DNA from: Paenibacillus tepidiphilus
GTDB lineage: Bacteria > Bacillota > Bacilli > Paenibacillales > Paenibacillaceae
Direction of reading: 5' to 3'
DNA length: 64,000 bases
NCBI RefSeq assembly: GCF_008635795.1
Contig: NZ_VWRQ01000005.1
Location: forward strand, 186,001-250,000
Below the pieces are notes generated by a model, which saw only the letters and a list, made by a program, of their open reading frames with translations, was not told the DNA's origin and did no database searches. Made by a program: the position numbers and the translations under genes. The stretch's first letter is position 1; the number at the start of each line of letters is the position of its first letter. This document shows positions 8,132-14,418 of the stretch, in pieces.

Positions 8132-8620
8132 ATGAATAGCGTGTTCTGCAAAATCACCGCTCTTGCCGCAGTGCTCATGCTGGCCACCGCTCCAGGAGCG
8201 GCGCTTGCCGAGACAGCCGTACAGGCGCCTGTTTCCGTCTCCTACAGCCCCCTGTCCAAGGGCCATCCCCATCCGCATCATCAAGGCAAAGGCTTTCGGG
8301 CCGGCGGTTATTTCATTCTGAATGAAACGGCCAAGCTACTGGATATGGAGCGTTCCGAAGTGGTTGACAGCCTCAAGAGCGGAACAACGCTTTATGCACT
8401 GGCCAAGGAGAAGAAAGGCTGGAGCGAAGAGCAGTATCTGCAGCAGCTCAGTGCAGCGGCCGGCCGCAAAGTCGACGAGTAAGTCAAGGAAGGCCGGCTG
8501 ACACAAGATGAGGCTGCCAAGCTGAAGGCCGGGCTGCCCGCCCTGCTGAAGCTGACGATCAGCAATGCCGGCAGCCTGCACGGGACGAAGCCTGCCCCGG
8601 GCGTCAGCCATAGCCATTAA
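8132..8620 (+). pseudogene. Secreted small protein interrupted by an in-frame TAA
   Basis: An ATG at 8132 behind GAGGTG opens a product with a signal peptide (MNSVFCKITALAAVLMLAT, cleavage near ALAET). Then come a His-rich stretch HPHPHH and a helical part (FILNETAKLLDMERSEVVDSL). The frame meets TAA at 8480-8482 after KVDE (116 residues). It continues in the same frame as VKEGRLTQDEAAKLKAGLP and on to HSH and a second TAA at 8618. The continuation is just what is expected of the family in which a KxGKLTQEQA-type helix closes the protein. One base change therefore seems to have broken a 162-codon gene. A terminator follows the distal stop, supporting the longer original. The function is unknown; readthrough or a truncated functional form are alternatives. 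Confidence 0.65.
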
Positions 8621-8644
8621 CCTTCGGCCGGTACTCAAGTTTCA

Positions 8645-8686
8645 GGCGGATGCTTCCCGCATGGATTTGCGGGCATCCGCCTTTTT
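8645..8686 (+). terminator. Intrinsic terminator after the interrupted gene
   Basis: GGCGGATGC (8645) pairs with GCATCCGCC (8673-8681), followed by five T. Confidence 0.85.
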
Positions 8687-8703
8687 GATGCGAGCGCAGC
8701 CCT

Positions 8704-9351
8704 TCAGAGGCGGATGCTGCGCCGGTTCCGGTACGCTGTAAAGCAGGCGATGCACAGCATCAGCCAGGCACCGCTGGCTGCATATCCGCCGATGACATCG
8801 CTCGGATAATGCACACCAAGGTAAATCCGGCTCCACCCGATCCCCAGCGTCATCAGTACGGCAAACAGAATGAGCAGCAGCCGTTCCTTCCGGGAACGGG
8901 TATGCCGCCAGAGCAGATAGGCAAGCACGCCATACAAGGTGAAGGCCGCCATCGAATGGCCGCTGGGAAAGCTGTAGCCAGCCGCTTCTGCCAGCCGGTG
9001 GATGTTCGGGCGTTCACGCCGGAACCAGAGCTTCATAGAGATATTCAGCAGCTGTGAGCCAAGCGAAGCTACAAGAAAAAAGGCCAGCTCCGCCCAATGC
9101 TTCAGCAAGCAGAAGAGCAGCACCATCGCCACGATTGAAATGCCGATGACCAGGCCGGTGGACCCGACAAGCGACAAGCCTTTGGCCAGAAAGGTTAGCC
9201 CTCCTGTCTCCATTCCCTGGACGAACGAGATAACAGACCGGTCGAAGGCCAGTGTCCCTTCCTGCACCACCAGGGTAGCAATCAGTGCGAAGCCCAGCAT
9301 GAACCACAGTAAATAACGAAACCCTCTGGACCAGCTCCGATAATACAACAT
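8704..9351 (-). CDS. PAP2-family membrane phosphatase
   Basis: The 215-residue protein has about six membrane segments and the three-part PAP2 signature: KLWFRRERP near residue 108, SFPSGHSMAA near 127 and RIYLGVHYPSDVIGG near 176-190. The conserved Arg, Ser-Gly-His and His-Asp pairs are intact. PAP2 enzymes dephosphorylate lipid phosphates such as phosphatidic acid, phosphatidylglycerophosphate or undecaprenyl diphosphate at the outer face of the membrane. The exact substrate is not readable from sequence. The gene stands alone and diverges from the Hfq-like gene. Confidence 0.9.
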   Translation of the reverse strand: MLYYRSWSRGFRYLLWFMLGFALIATLVVQEGTLAFDRSVISFVQGMETGGLTFLAKGLSLVGSTGLVIGISIVAMVLLFCLLKHWAELAFFLVASLGSQLLNISMKLWFRRERPNIHRLAEAAGYSFPSGHSMAAFTLYGVLAYLLWRHTRSRKERLLLILFAVLMTLGIGWSRIYLGVHYPSDVIGGYAASGAWLMLCIACFTAYRNRRSIRL

Positions 9352-9412
9352 GGCTCCCTCCTGTGACTGTTAATTTATGTACGCCAGTTTCCTGAGCGGG
9401 TCTTTCCCGTGT

Positions 9413-9418
9413 TATAAT
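9413..9418 (+). promoter_or_regulatory. -10 element upstream of the hfq-like gene
   Basis: A consensus TATAAT at 9413-9418 has only a weak -35 (TCCTGA) 17 bases before it. Transcription would begin near 9425, after the ATG at 9417, which supports the internal GTG at 9462 as the translation start. Confidence 0.5.
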
Positions 9419-9461
9419 GTCTCTAGAGATGACAATTCATAAAAGATGGAGTGCTGCCAAA

Positions 9462-9683
9462 GTGGAAACTCTCAAGCTGCAGGAGCGCTTGTTGAATCAA
9501 TGCATTTCAACAAAGATGCCCGTCACGATCTTTACAACAAACGGAGTGAAAATGCAGGGCCTTATAACCTCTTACGATGCGTACACCATCACTTTGCAGG
9601 GCCAGAACGACAGCAGGCAGAACGTACTGTTCAAATCGGCAATTTCGACGATAGTCCCCCTCAAGCCGGTCTCGCTCAAATAA
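9462..9683 (+). CDS. hfq: Divergent Hfq-like RNA chaperone
   Basis: From GTG 9462 the product is 73 residues, the usual Hfq length. It shows LQERLLNQ (proximal-face QxxxLN), the Sm1 core VTIFTTNGVKMQG and TSYDAYTITL, and Sm2 VLFKSAISTIVP. In canonical Hfq the Sm2 signature is YKHAIS; here Tyr is Phe and the His is Ser, while Lys and AIST are kept. Hfq hexamers bind small RNAs and mRNAs in the cytosol. GGAGTG lies 8 bases before the GTG. The gene is single, with its own -10 and a terminator, and is not beside miaA where the main Bacillales hfq sits. It is therefore probably a second, diverged paralogue. Confidence 0.8.
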   Translation: METLKLQERLLNQCISTKMPVTIFTTNGVKMQGLITSYDAYTITLQGQNDSRQNVLFKSAISTIVPLKPVSLK

Positions 9684-9740
9684 GCCGCCGGCCACGCTGA
9701 AGCCACCCTGCTGCCTTGCAGAAGCCGAAGTGAAATCAAA

Positions 9741-9787
9741 AGGGCTGCCCCAATCGCCGTTATCCGGCTAACGGGCAGCTTCTTTTT
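9741..9787 (+). terminator. Intrinsic terminator after the hfq-like gene
   Basis: GCTGCCC (9744-9750) pairs with GGGCAGC (9773-9779), with an inner CCGTTA/TAACGG-type pairing, followed by TTCTTTTT. Confidence 0.75.
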
Positions 9788-9822
9788 GGCGTTCACGGGA
9801 TGTGCCATCGGCACTCTGCCGC

Positions 9823-9896
9823 TAACGGACCCGGGAGCCTCTATTTCTCCGTTTTGCGTAGATTTCCCGGTGTAACGGACATCAATGCGCCTATTT
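9823..9896. repeat. Degenerate TAACGGAC ... CTATTT repeat
   Basis: TAACGGAC occurs at 9823 and 9873, each followed within 6-8 bases by GCCTCTATTT or GCCTATTT, giving a 50-base period. No gene occupies 9788-9989; this small repeat is the only structure I see there. Confidence 0.4.
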
Positions 9897-9989
9897 GACA
9901 TGCACCGGAAAGAATGTATGAAAAGTGATTCTGCTAGGCGGAATGGATAAGTTGAAGCTTGTTGCGGAGCTTTCCCTTGGCCGCAGACC

Positions 9990-10038
9990 CAAAAGCGCAG
10001 AGCAGCGTTCCTCAACTAGCGGGAGAAACGCTGCTCTG
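9990..10038 (-). terminator. Intrinsic terminator after the lactonase gene
   Basis: GCAGAGCAGCGTT (9996-10008) pairs with AACGCTGCTCTGC (10026-10038). On the minus strand a GCTTTTG tract follows. It is closely related to the hairpin at 3938-3985. Confidence 0.7.
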
Positions 10039-10090
10039 CTCATTGGTCATGCCAGTTCTTCAGAGTGCCATGTTCTGCGCACCGCTCAGC

Positions 10091-11170
10091 TTAAAAAACA
10101 ACAGGCTTCACGCAGACCGGTTTGCCGGTCTCCGCCTCATTTCCCGTAAAGGTCAGTCTTCCACTTTCGCGGTCTACATGGAACACCACCAGATTGTTCC
10201 CGTCCCGGTTGGCGGCGATCAGAAATTCACCGCCGGGCAGCAGCGCGAAATGGCGCGGATGTCCGCCTCTCGTCTCCACATATTCCACCGGTGTAAGCAC
10301 AGCCGCAGCAGACTCGACCGCGTAGACAACAATGCTGTCATGCCCGCGGTTAGAGCCGTACAGGAAGCGTCCGTCTTCCGATAAGGCGATCTCTGCGCAG
10401 CTGTTCTCGCCGGTATAACCTTCCGGTAAGGTTGAAACTGTGGCAACGGTCTCCAGGTCACCGGTTCCGCTGTCATACCGGAAGGAAGTAACGCTGCTGT
10501 CCAGCTCATTAATGACATAAGCACTCTGTCCGTCCGGGTGGAACACGAAATGCCGGGGACCTGCCCCGGGATGAAGCCGGGTATCTCTGAGCGCTTCGAG
10601 CTGATTGTTCTCCTTATTAATGCGGTAGGTGCGGATCAGATCCAGACCCAGATCGCACATGAACAGGAAGCGCTCATCCGGACTGAAGATCGCCGAGTGC
10701 AAATGCGGCTTGGCTTCTCCGCTATGTACGGCAGTATCGGCAAGCCGCTCCGGCAGGCCGTCTTCGCCCATTGTGAACAGGCCGGCCATTCCTCCGTGGT
10801 AGCTGCAGACAATCATATATTCATGGGCCTTGTCCTGATTTATATGGCAGGCGGTTGTCTGGTTGCGGCCCTCAACCGCCGGCATTGCTGGCGTGCGCTT
10901 CAGCTCTGTCAGAGTGCCTGCTGCCGGATGAACTGCATAGGATACTATCTCCGCTTCCTTCCCGCCCTCTTCGTTCAGCCGTTCGCCGATGGCATGCAGC
11001 TTGTGCCCCCGGGCGTCCACATGCAGAAAGGTAGGATTCACGATGCCTGTCACACTGTCCTTTAGCGTCAACGTTCCTCCGGCTTCGCCGTCGAACTCGA
11101 ATACCTTCACTCCGCTCTCACTGGCTGTGGCATACGAGCCGATAAACAACAGCAGTTTTTGATGATTCAT
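10091..11170 (-). CDS. Lactonase-family beta-propeller (6-phosphogluconolactonase-like)
   Basis: The 359-residue protein has repeated beta-propeller blades with motifs such as LHVDARGHKLHAIGE, AIFSPDERFLFMCDLG, HPDGQSAYVINEL and GGHPRHFALLPGGEFLIAAN. These are typical of the lactonase family (Lactonase, 7-bladed beta propeller; YkgB/Pgl). Members hydrolyse 6-phosphogluconolactone or related lactones; some have unknown substrates. The ATG at 11170 is preceded by AAGGAGG. The gene is monocistronic with its own terminator. A cytosolic role in the pentose phosphate pathway would fit rpiA and tal in this window, but they are not linked as an operon. Confidence 0.85.
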   Translation of the reverse strand: MNHQKLLLFIGSYATASESGVKVFEFDGEAGGTLTLKDSVTGIVNPTFLHVDARGHKLHAIGERLNEEGGKEAEIVSYAVHPAAGTLTELKRTPAMPAVEGRNQTTACHINQDKAHEYMIVCSYHGGMAGLFTMGEDGLPERLADTAVHSGEAKPHLHSAIFSPDERFLFMCDLGLDLIRTYRINKENNQLEALRDTRLHPGAGPRHFVFHPDGQSAYVINELDSSVTSFRYDSGTGDLETVATVSTLPEGYTGENSCAEIALSEDGRFLYGSNRGHDSIVVYAVESAAAVLTPVEYVETRGGHPRHFALLPGGEFLIAANRDGNNLVVFHVDRESGRLTFTGNEAETGKPVCVKPVVF

Positions 11171-11297
11171 CTACGTAATCCTCCTTGGGCAAGATGTAAC
11201 CGGATGATAAATACGGCCATCTTTATAATTTACAATTTTTCGACTCCTATGACAAATACATTGGAAAGAATGACAAAAAACATTTCAAAAATAAGAC

Positions 11298-11326
11298 TTC
11301 TCAAAACAAAAAATGTATGCTATAAT
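11298..11326 (+). promoter_or_regulatory. Extended -10 promoter of the LytTR gene
   Basis: TATAAT at 11321-11326 is preceded by TGC, an extended -10. The -35 position (TTCTCA at 11298) is poor. Confidence 0.55.
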
Positions 11327-11340
11327 GAAAGCGCTAACAT
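11325..11340 (+). promoter_or_regulatory. cre site (CcpA operator)
   Basis: ATGAAAGCGCTAACAT fits the Bacillus cre consensus WTGNAARCGNWWWCAW at every position. It overlaps the end of the -10 and the expected start point, the usual place for repression by CcpA. Confidence 0.65.
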
Positions 11341-11371
11341 TCATGCATATTTTTATAAAGGGGGAACACGA

Positions 11372-11707
11372 ATGAGCAGCCTGCTCGAGACCAGAAATGT
11401 ATATGAGGACTTCGAGGTGGAGACGGACATTCTGTTCTTTAAGGTCGGTGACCACGACCTGGTCATTTTTCACGGCAGAAACTACAATATCAAAAAAAGA
11501 ATGACTGCCGAGCAATTGAACCGCTTACTGTCTAACGCTAATTACTATCATGTTTACGGCGGCTGTTATGTCAATCTGAACAAGATCAGCAGCATTGAGG
11601 ATGACTGCATCTACTTCGGGGAGAAGGGCCATTATGCCAAGAATGTGCGAATCCCGCGACGGAAGCAGGACAACATCCGCCATTTACTGCAACAAATGCA
11701 CTCGTAA
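11372..11707 (+). CDS. Stand-alone LytTR DNA-binding domain protein
   Basis: From ATG 11372, behind GGGGGAA, the product is 111 residues, essentially one LytTR domain. It shows ILFFKVGDHDLVIFHG, MTAEQLNRLLSNANYYHVYGG, CYVNLNKISSIED and FGEKGHYAKNVRIPRRK. LytTR domains bind DNA as beta-rich modules, normally fused to a response-regulator receiver. No receiver is present here, so activity must be set by its level or by a ligand. The perfect cre site at the transcription start implies repression when preferred sugars are present. The gene is monocistronic with a very strong terminator. Its target is unknown. Confidence 0.8.
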   Translation: MSSLLETRNVYEDFEVETDILFFKVGDHDLVIFHGRNYNIKKRMTAEQLNRLLSNANYYHVYGGCYVNLNKISSIEDDCIYFGEKGHYAKNVRIPRRKQDNIRHLLQQMHS

Positions 11708-11753
11708 TTACTGTGGCTTCAGCGAAAGACCAACTCTTGTCTGAAGCTGTAAA

Positions 11754-11796
11754 AGCCGGAGCGGCACGGGTTCTCCTGCCGCTCCGGCTTTTTTTC
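11754..11796 (+). terminator. Strong intrinsic terminator after the LytTR gene
   Basis: AGCCGGAGCGGCA pairs with TGCCGCTCCGGCT, followed by seven T. A weaker GGCTTCAG/CTGAAGC hairpin precedes it. Confidence 0.9.
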
Positions 11797-11820
11797 TGCC
11801 TGCAAACTTAAAGCAATCTT

Positions 11821-11870
11821 AAAAAGGATTTTCACTTTTTTATACTTTCTTAAGGTTTGAAATCCTTTTT
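11821..11870 (+). repeat. Inverted repeat ahead of the parvulin gene
   Basis: AAAAAGGATTT (11821-11831) and AAATCCTTTTT (11860-11870) are perfect 11-base arms around a 28-base AT-rich loop, ending in a T-run. It could be a leader terminator or operator. No promoter could be set with confidence. Confidence 0.5.
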
Positions 11871-11930
11871 TCTGGTAAAGTTGTAGGAAGGACAGGCATC
11901 ACCTATTATTGAAGGGAGTCATTAATTCTA

Positions 11931-13196
11931 ATGGACAAAAAAGATGTAAACGGCAATGAACACCTGGACACAAACGAAACACCCAATGAAACACCGAGCA
12001 ACGTAACGGAAGATACAACAGCTTCCGATTTGATTTCCGAAGGAACCAACGGGCCCTCGACGGAAGCCGTAGAGCCTGCAGCCGAAGAACCGGCAAGCAC
12101 CGTGAATGAGCCGGCTGAAGTTCCGGCAGAACCGGTCAAGACCGCTCCGGCAGCTTCCAAGGAATCCAATATTCCTGTGATGAGCAAGGTTGGTGCGCCT
12201 GAAGCAGCAGCGTCCGCACCCGGCAGCAAGAGCAGTAAAGGCTGGATGATCGCATCGATCATTCTTGCAGCCGCACTGATTATCGTACTGATCAAGCCGC
12301 CGTTCCAGAAGGACGACGACAGCTCAGCCGTAGCTACTGTCAACGGCGCAGACATTACCAAAGGCGACTTCTATGACAAGCTGGTCGAAGCCGGCGGCGA
12401 AAGCACCCTGCAGAACCTGATCACTACCACTTTGGTTGGTCAGGAAGCGAAGAAAGCAAATATTACGGTTACCGATGAAGACATCAACGCCGAGCTTGAG
12501 GATCTCAAGGCCCAATTCGGCGGCGAAGAGGCCTTCAATAACGCATTGATGCAAAGCGGCATGTCCGTCGACGATCTGAAGGCGCAGATGCCGCTGCAGG
12601 TTGAAATCCGCAAGCTGCTTGAGCCTAAGATCACCGTAACCGATGAAGAAATTTCCACCTATTTCAATGACAACAAAGCATCCTTCAACCAGGAAGAGCA
12701 GGTCCGTGCATCGCATATCCTGGTAGAAACCAAGGAAGAAGCCGATGCCATTGTGACTGAGCTGAAGGGCGGAGCTGATTTTGCTACGCTGGCCAAGGAA
12801 AAGTCGGCCGATACCGGCTCCAAGGATAACGGCGGTGATCTGAACTTCTTTACCCGTGCCGAGATGGTTGCCGAATTCTCCGATGCGGCGTTTAACCTGA
12901 AGGTTGGTGAGGTCAGCGAACCGGTTAAATCCGACTACGGCTACCACATCATCAAAGTGACCGACCGTAAGGAAGCCCATGAGTATACGCTGGAAGAGAA
13001 GAAAGAAGACATCAAGAAGACACTGACGTCCCAGAAGGTTTCCGAAATGTCCTCGACATGGCTGGCAGACCTGACCTCATCCGCGACAATCACCAACTCG
13101 CTGACGGACAAGCCTGAAGAGAGCGAAGCTCCGGCTGCTTCCGATGCCCCTGCTGCATCCGAGGCTCCTGCTTCCGAAGCTCCGGCTACCGAATAG
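11931..13196 (+). CDS. Membrane-anchored parvulin-type peptidyl-prolyl isomerase
   Basis: The 421-residue protein starts with about 100 residues rich in Glu, Pro, Ala and Thr. A single membrane helix (about 104-121, WMIASIILAAALIIVLI) comes next, then a SurA/PrsA-type chaperone region. The PPIC parvulin domain lies near 255-350, with VRASHILVETKEEAD, GGDLNFFTRAEMV and SDYGYHIIKVTDR. The C-terminus ends in Ala/Pro/Ser/Glu repeats. It probably assists folding of proteins after export. Unlike PrsA it is not a lipoprotein: there is no lipobox and the N-tail would lie in the cytosol. The ATG at 11931 follows GAAGGGAG at about 12 bases. The gene ends at a terminator shared with the convergent small gene. 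Confidence 0.85.
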   Translation: MDKKDVNGNEHLDTNETPNETPSNVTEDTTASDLISEGTNGPSTEAVEPAAEEPASTVNEPAEVPAEPVKTAPAASKESNIPVMSKVGAPEAAASAPGSKSSKGWMIASIILAAALIIVLIKPPFQKDDDSSAVATVNGADITKGDFYDKLVEAGGESTLQNLITTTLVGQEAKKANITVTDEDINAELEDLKAQFGGEEAFNNALMQSGMSVDDLKAQMPLQVEIRKLLEPKITVTDEEISTYFNDNKASFNQEEQVRASHILVETKEEADAIVTELKGGADFATLAKEKSADTGSKDNGGDLNFFTRAEMVAEFSDAAFNLKVGEVSEPVKSDYGYHIIKVTDRKEAHEYTLEEKKEDIKKTLTSQKVSEMSSTWLADLTSSATITNSLTDKPEESEAPAASDAPAASEAPASEAPATE

Positions 13197-13214
13197 TACT
13201 ATAGGTATTCCAAC

Positions 13215-13252
13215 AAATAACCGGACAGGCATATCAGCCTGTCCGGTTATTT
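13215..13252. terminator. Bidirectional terminator
   Basis: AAATAACCGGACAGGC and GCCTGTCCGGTTATTT are perfect arms around ATATCA, between convergent genes. Confidence 0.85.
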
Positions 13253-13274
13253 GCTTGTGGCGAGCGATGGCGCT

Positions 13275-13469
13275 TCAGTGGCCTTTCTTGCGGATTTGCT
13301 TATCATGATTCTCGCCCCACTCTTTGGCCTGGGCGGTTGCAATGGAAATGGCCCTTCCTTCCTCATATCCGTCCTCCAACAGCGCATTGGCGATATCAAT
13401 CGCTTTGTTCCGCACAGGTGCGGTGAAATTCTTCAGTGAATCCGGATATTCATCCTTGTTCCATGGCAT
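13275..13469 (-). CDS. Small YdaT-like protein
   Basis: The 64-residue product begins MPWNKDEYPDSLKNF and includes IDIANALLEDGYEEGRAI and IATAQAKEW. This is the N-terminal module known from Bacillus YdaT-type general stress proteins. No second domain is present, so this is a short version. The function is unknown. The AGGAGG site 7 bases before the ATG is part of the hairpin at 13473-13523. The gene lies 79 bases downstream of the nitroreductase gene on the same strand. Confidence 0.7.
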   Translation of the reverse strand: MPWNKDEYPDSLKNFTAPVRNKAIDIANALLEDGYEEGRAISIATAQAKEWGENHDKQIRKKGH

Positions 13470-13472
13470 AAC

Positions 13473-13523
13473 AAAACCTCCTTAGTCGGCTATAGCTATA
13501 ATTAGCCTGACACAGGAGGTTTT
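13473..13523 (-). promoter_or_regulatory. Hairpin that sequesters the ribosome binding site
   Basis: AAAACCTCCT (13473-13482) and AGGAGGTTTT (13514-13523) are perfect 10-base arms. Read on the minus strand, the distal arm is the AGGAGG of the YdaT-like gene and is followed by TTTTGTT. The structure could act both as the terminator of the nitroreductase transcript and as an SD mask. Confidence 0.55.
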
Positions 13524-13548
13524 AAACATGCTAGTGATAACAGGTCGC

Positions 13549-14148
13549 TTATTTGCGTACTTTCACGCGTTCCTCAATCGGCTGGAATTCCTTCTCACCC
13601 GGAGGGGTAACGATGTTGCCGAACGGCAGCTGGGCAATCAGCTTCCATTCCTCCGGAATGTCAAAGGTCGCACTGACTTCATCGTCGATCAGCGGATTAT
13701 AATGCTGCAGCGACGCGCCTAGTCCGGCTTCCGAGAATGCAGTCCATACCACGTATTGCAGGATGCCCGAAGACTGGTTGGACCATACCGGGAAATTCTC
13801 GGCGTACAGGGCAAAATTCTCCTGCAGGCTCTTCACCACGTTCTGGTCTTCATAAAAGAGAACCGTGCCGTAGCCGGCTTTGAAGGAAGCTAACTTCTGG
13901 GAGGTGCCTTCAAATTGTTCGGTCGGAACGATCTTGCGCAGCGTTTCGGAAGTGATGTCCCACAGCTTATCATGACTGTCGCCAAGCAGCACTACCGCGC
14001 GGGAGCTTTGGGAATTGAAGGAAGTCGGGCTATGTAATACAGCCGCTTCTACGATTTCTTGGATTTGCGCATCGGAAATCGGAGTCTCCTTACCGATGGC
14101 ATACACAGAACGTCTCGTTTTAACGGCTTCTAAAAAGCTGTTCGACAT
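13549..14148 (-). CDS. Nitroreductase-family FMN oxidoreductase
   Basis: The 199-residue protein has the nitroreductase fold signature: SFLEAVKTRRSVYAIG at the N-terminus (FMN-binding RRSV), HSPTSFNSQSSRAVVL near 38-53 and AGLGASLQHYNPLID near 140-154. It resembles the small HBN1/YodC-type group. These cytosolic enzymes use NAD(P)H and FMN to reduce quinones, nitro compounds or other electrophiles. GGAGG precedes the ATG. The promoter overlaps a perfect TACTAA palindrome, as in thiol- or quinone-stress genes, which fits an inducible detoxification role (inference). Confidence 0.88.
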   Translation of the reverse strand: MSNSFLEAVKTRRSVYAIGKETPISDAQIQEIVEAAVLHSPTSFNSQSSRAVVLLGDSHDKLWDITSETLRKIVPTEQFEGTSQKLASFKAGYGTVLFYEDQNVVKSLQENFALYAENFPVWSNQSSGILQYVVWTAFSEAGLGASLQHYNPLIDDEVSATFDIPEEWKLIAQLPFGNIVTPPGEKEFQPIEERVKVRK

Positions 14149-14175
14149 AAAATAACTACCTCCATTTAATTTAGT

Positions 14176-14219
14176 TACTAACTTTTTAGTATCATAACAC
14201 TATTCTTCCGTATATACAA
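14176..14219 (-). promoter_or_regulatory. Nitroreductase promoter with palindromic operator
   Basis: On the minus strand TTGTAT (14219-14214) and TATGAT (14196-14191) are 17 bases apart. The palindrome TACTAA-N4-TTAGTA at 14176-14191 begins at the last base of the -10 and covers the start point. The form resembles operators of DUF24/HxlR-type regulators (YodB, CatR) that control nitroreductases in Bacillus. Confidence 0.6.
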
Positions 14220-14418
14220 CTTCTTTTTCACAAATTTTCCTTATCTCTGAATGGGTTCCCCACTTATTGTCGCGATTTATGATCTTATTATTCGTTCGCT
14301 CTTATTTTCTTTAAAGCATTTCCGGGCCGCAGAAACACTGTTCACATTTCAGATAAACATTAACTGCGGCAAATGGGCTACAATAATGGGCACATACGCC
14401 CGAAGGAAGGTCATCCCT

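Noticed and set aside
13528..13722. A 64-codon plus-strand frame preceded by AGGAGG at ideal spacing
   Set aside because: The AGGAGG is one arm of the inverted repeat and the rest is antisense to the nitroreductase C-terminus, so the ribosome binding site is a by-product of the palindrome.
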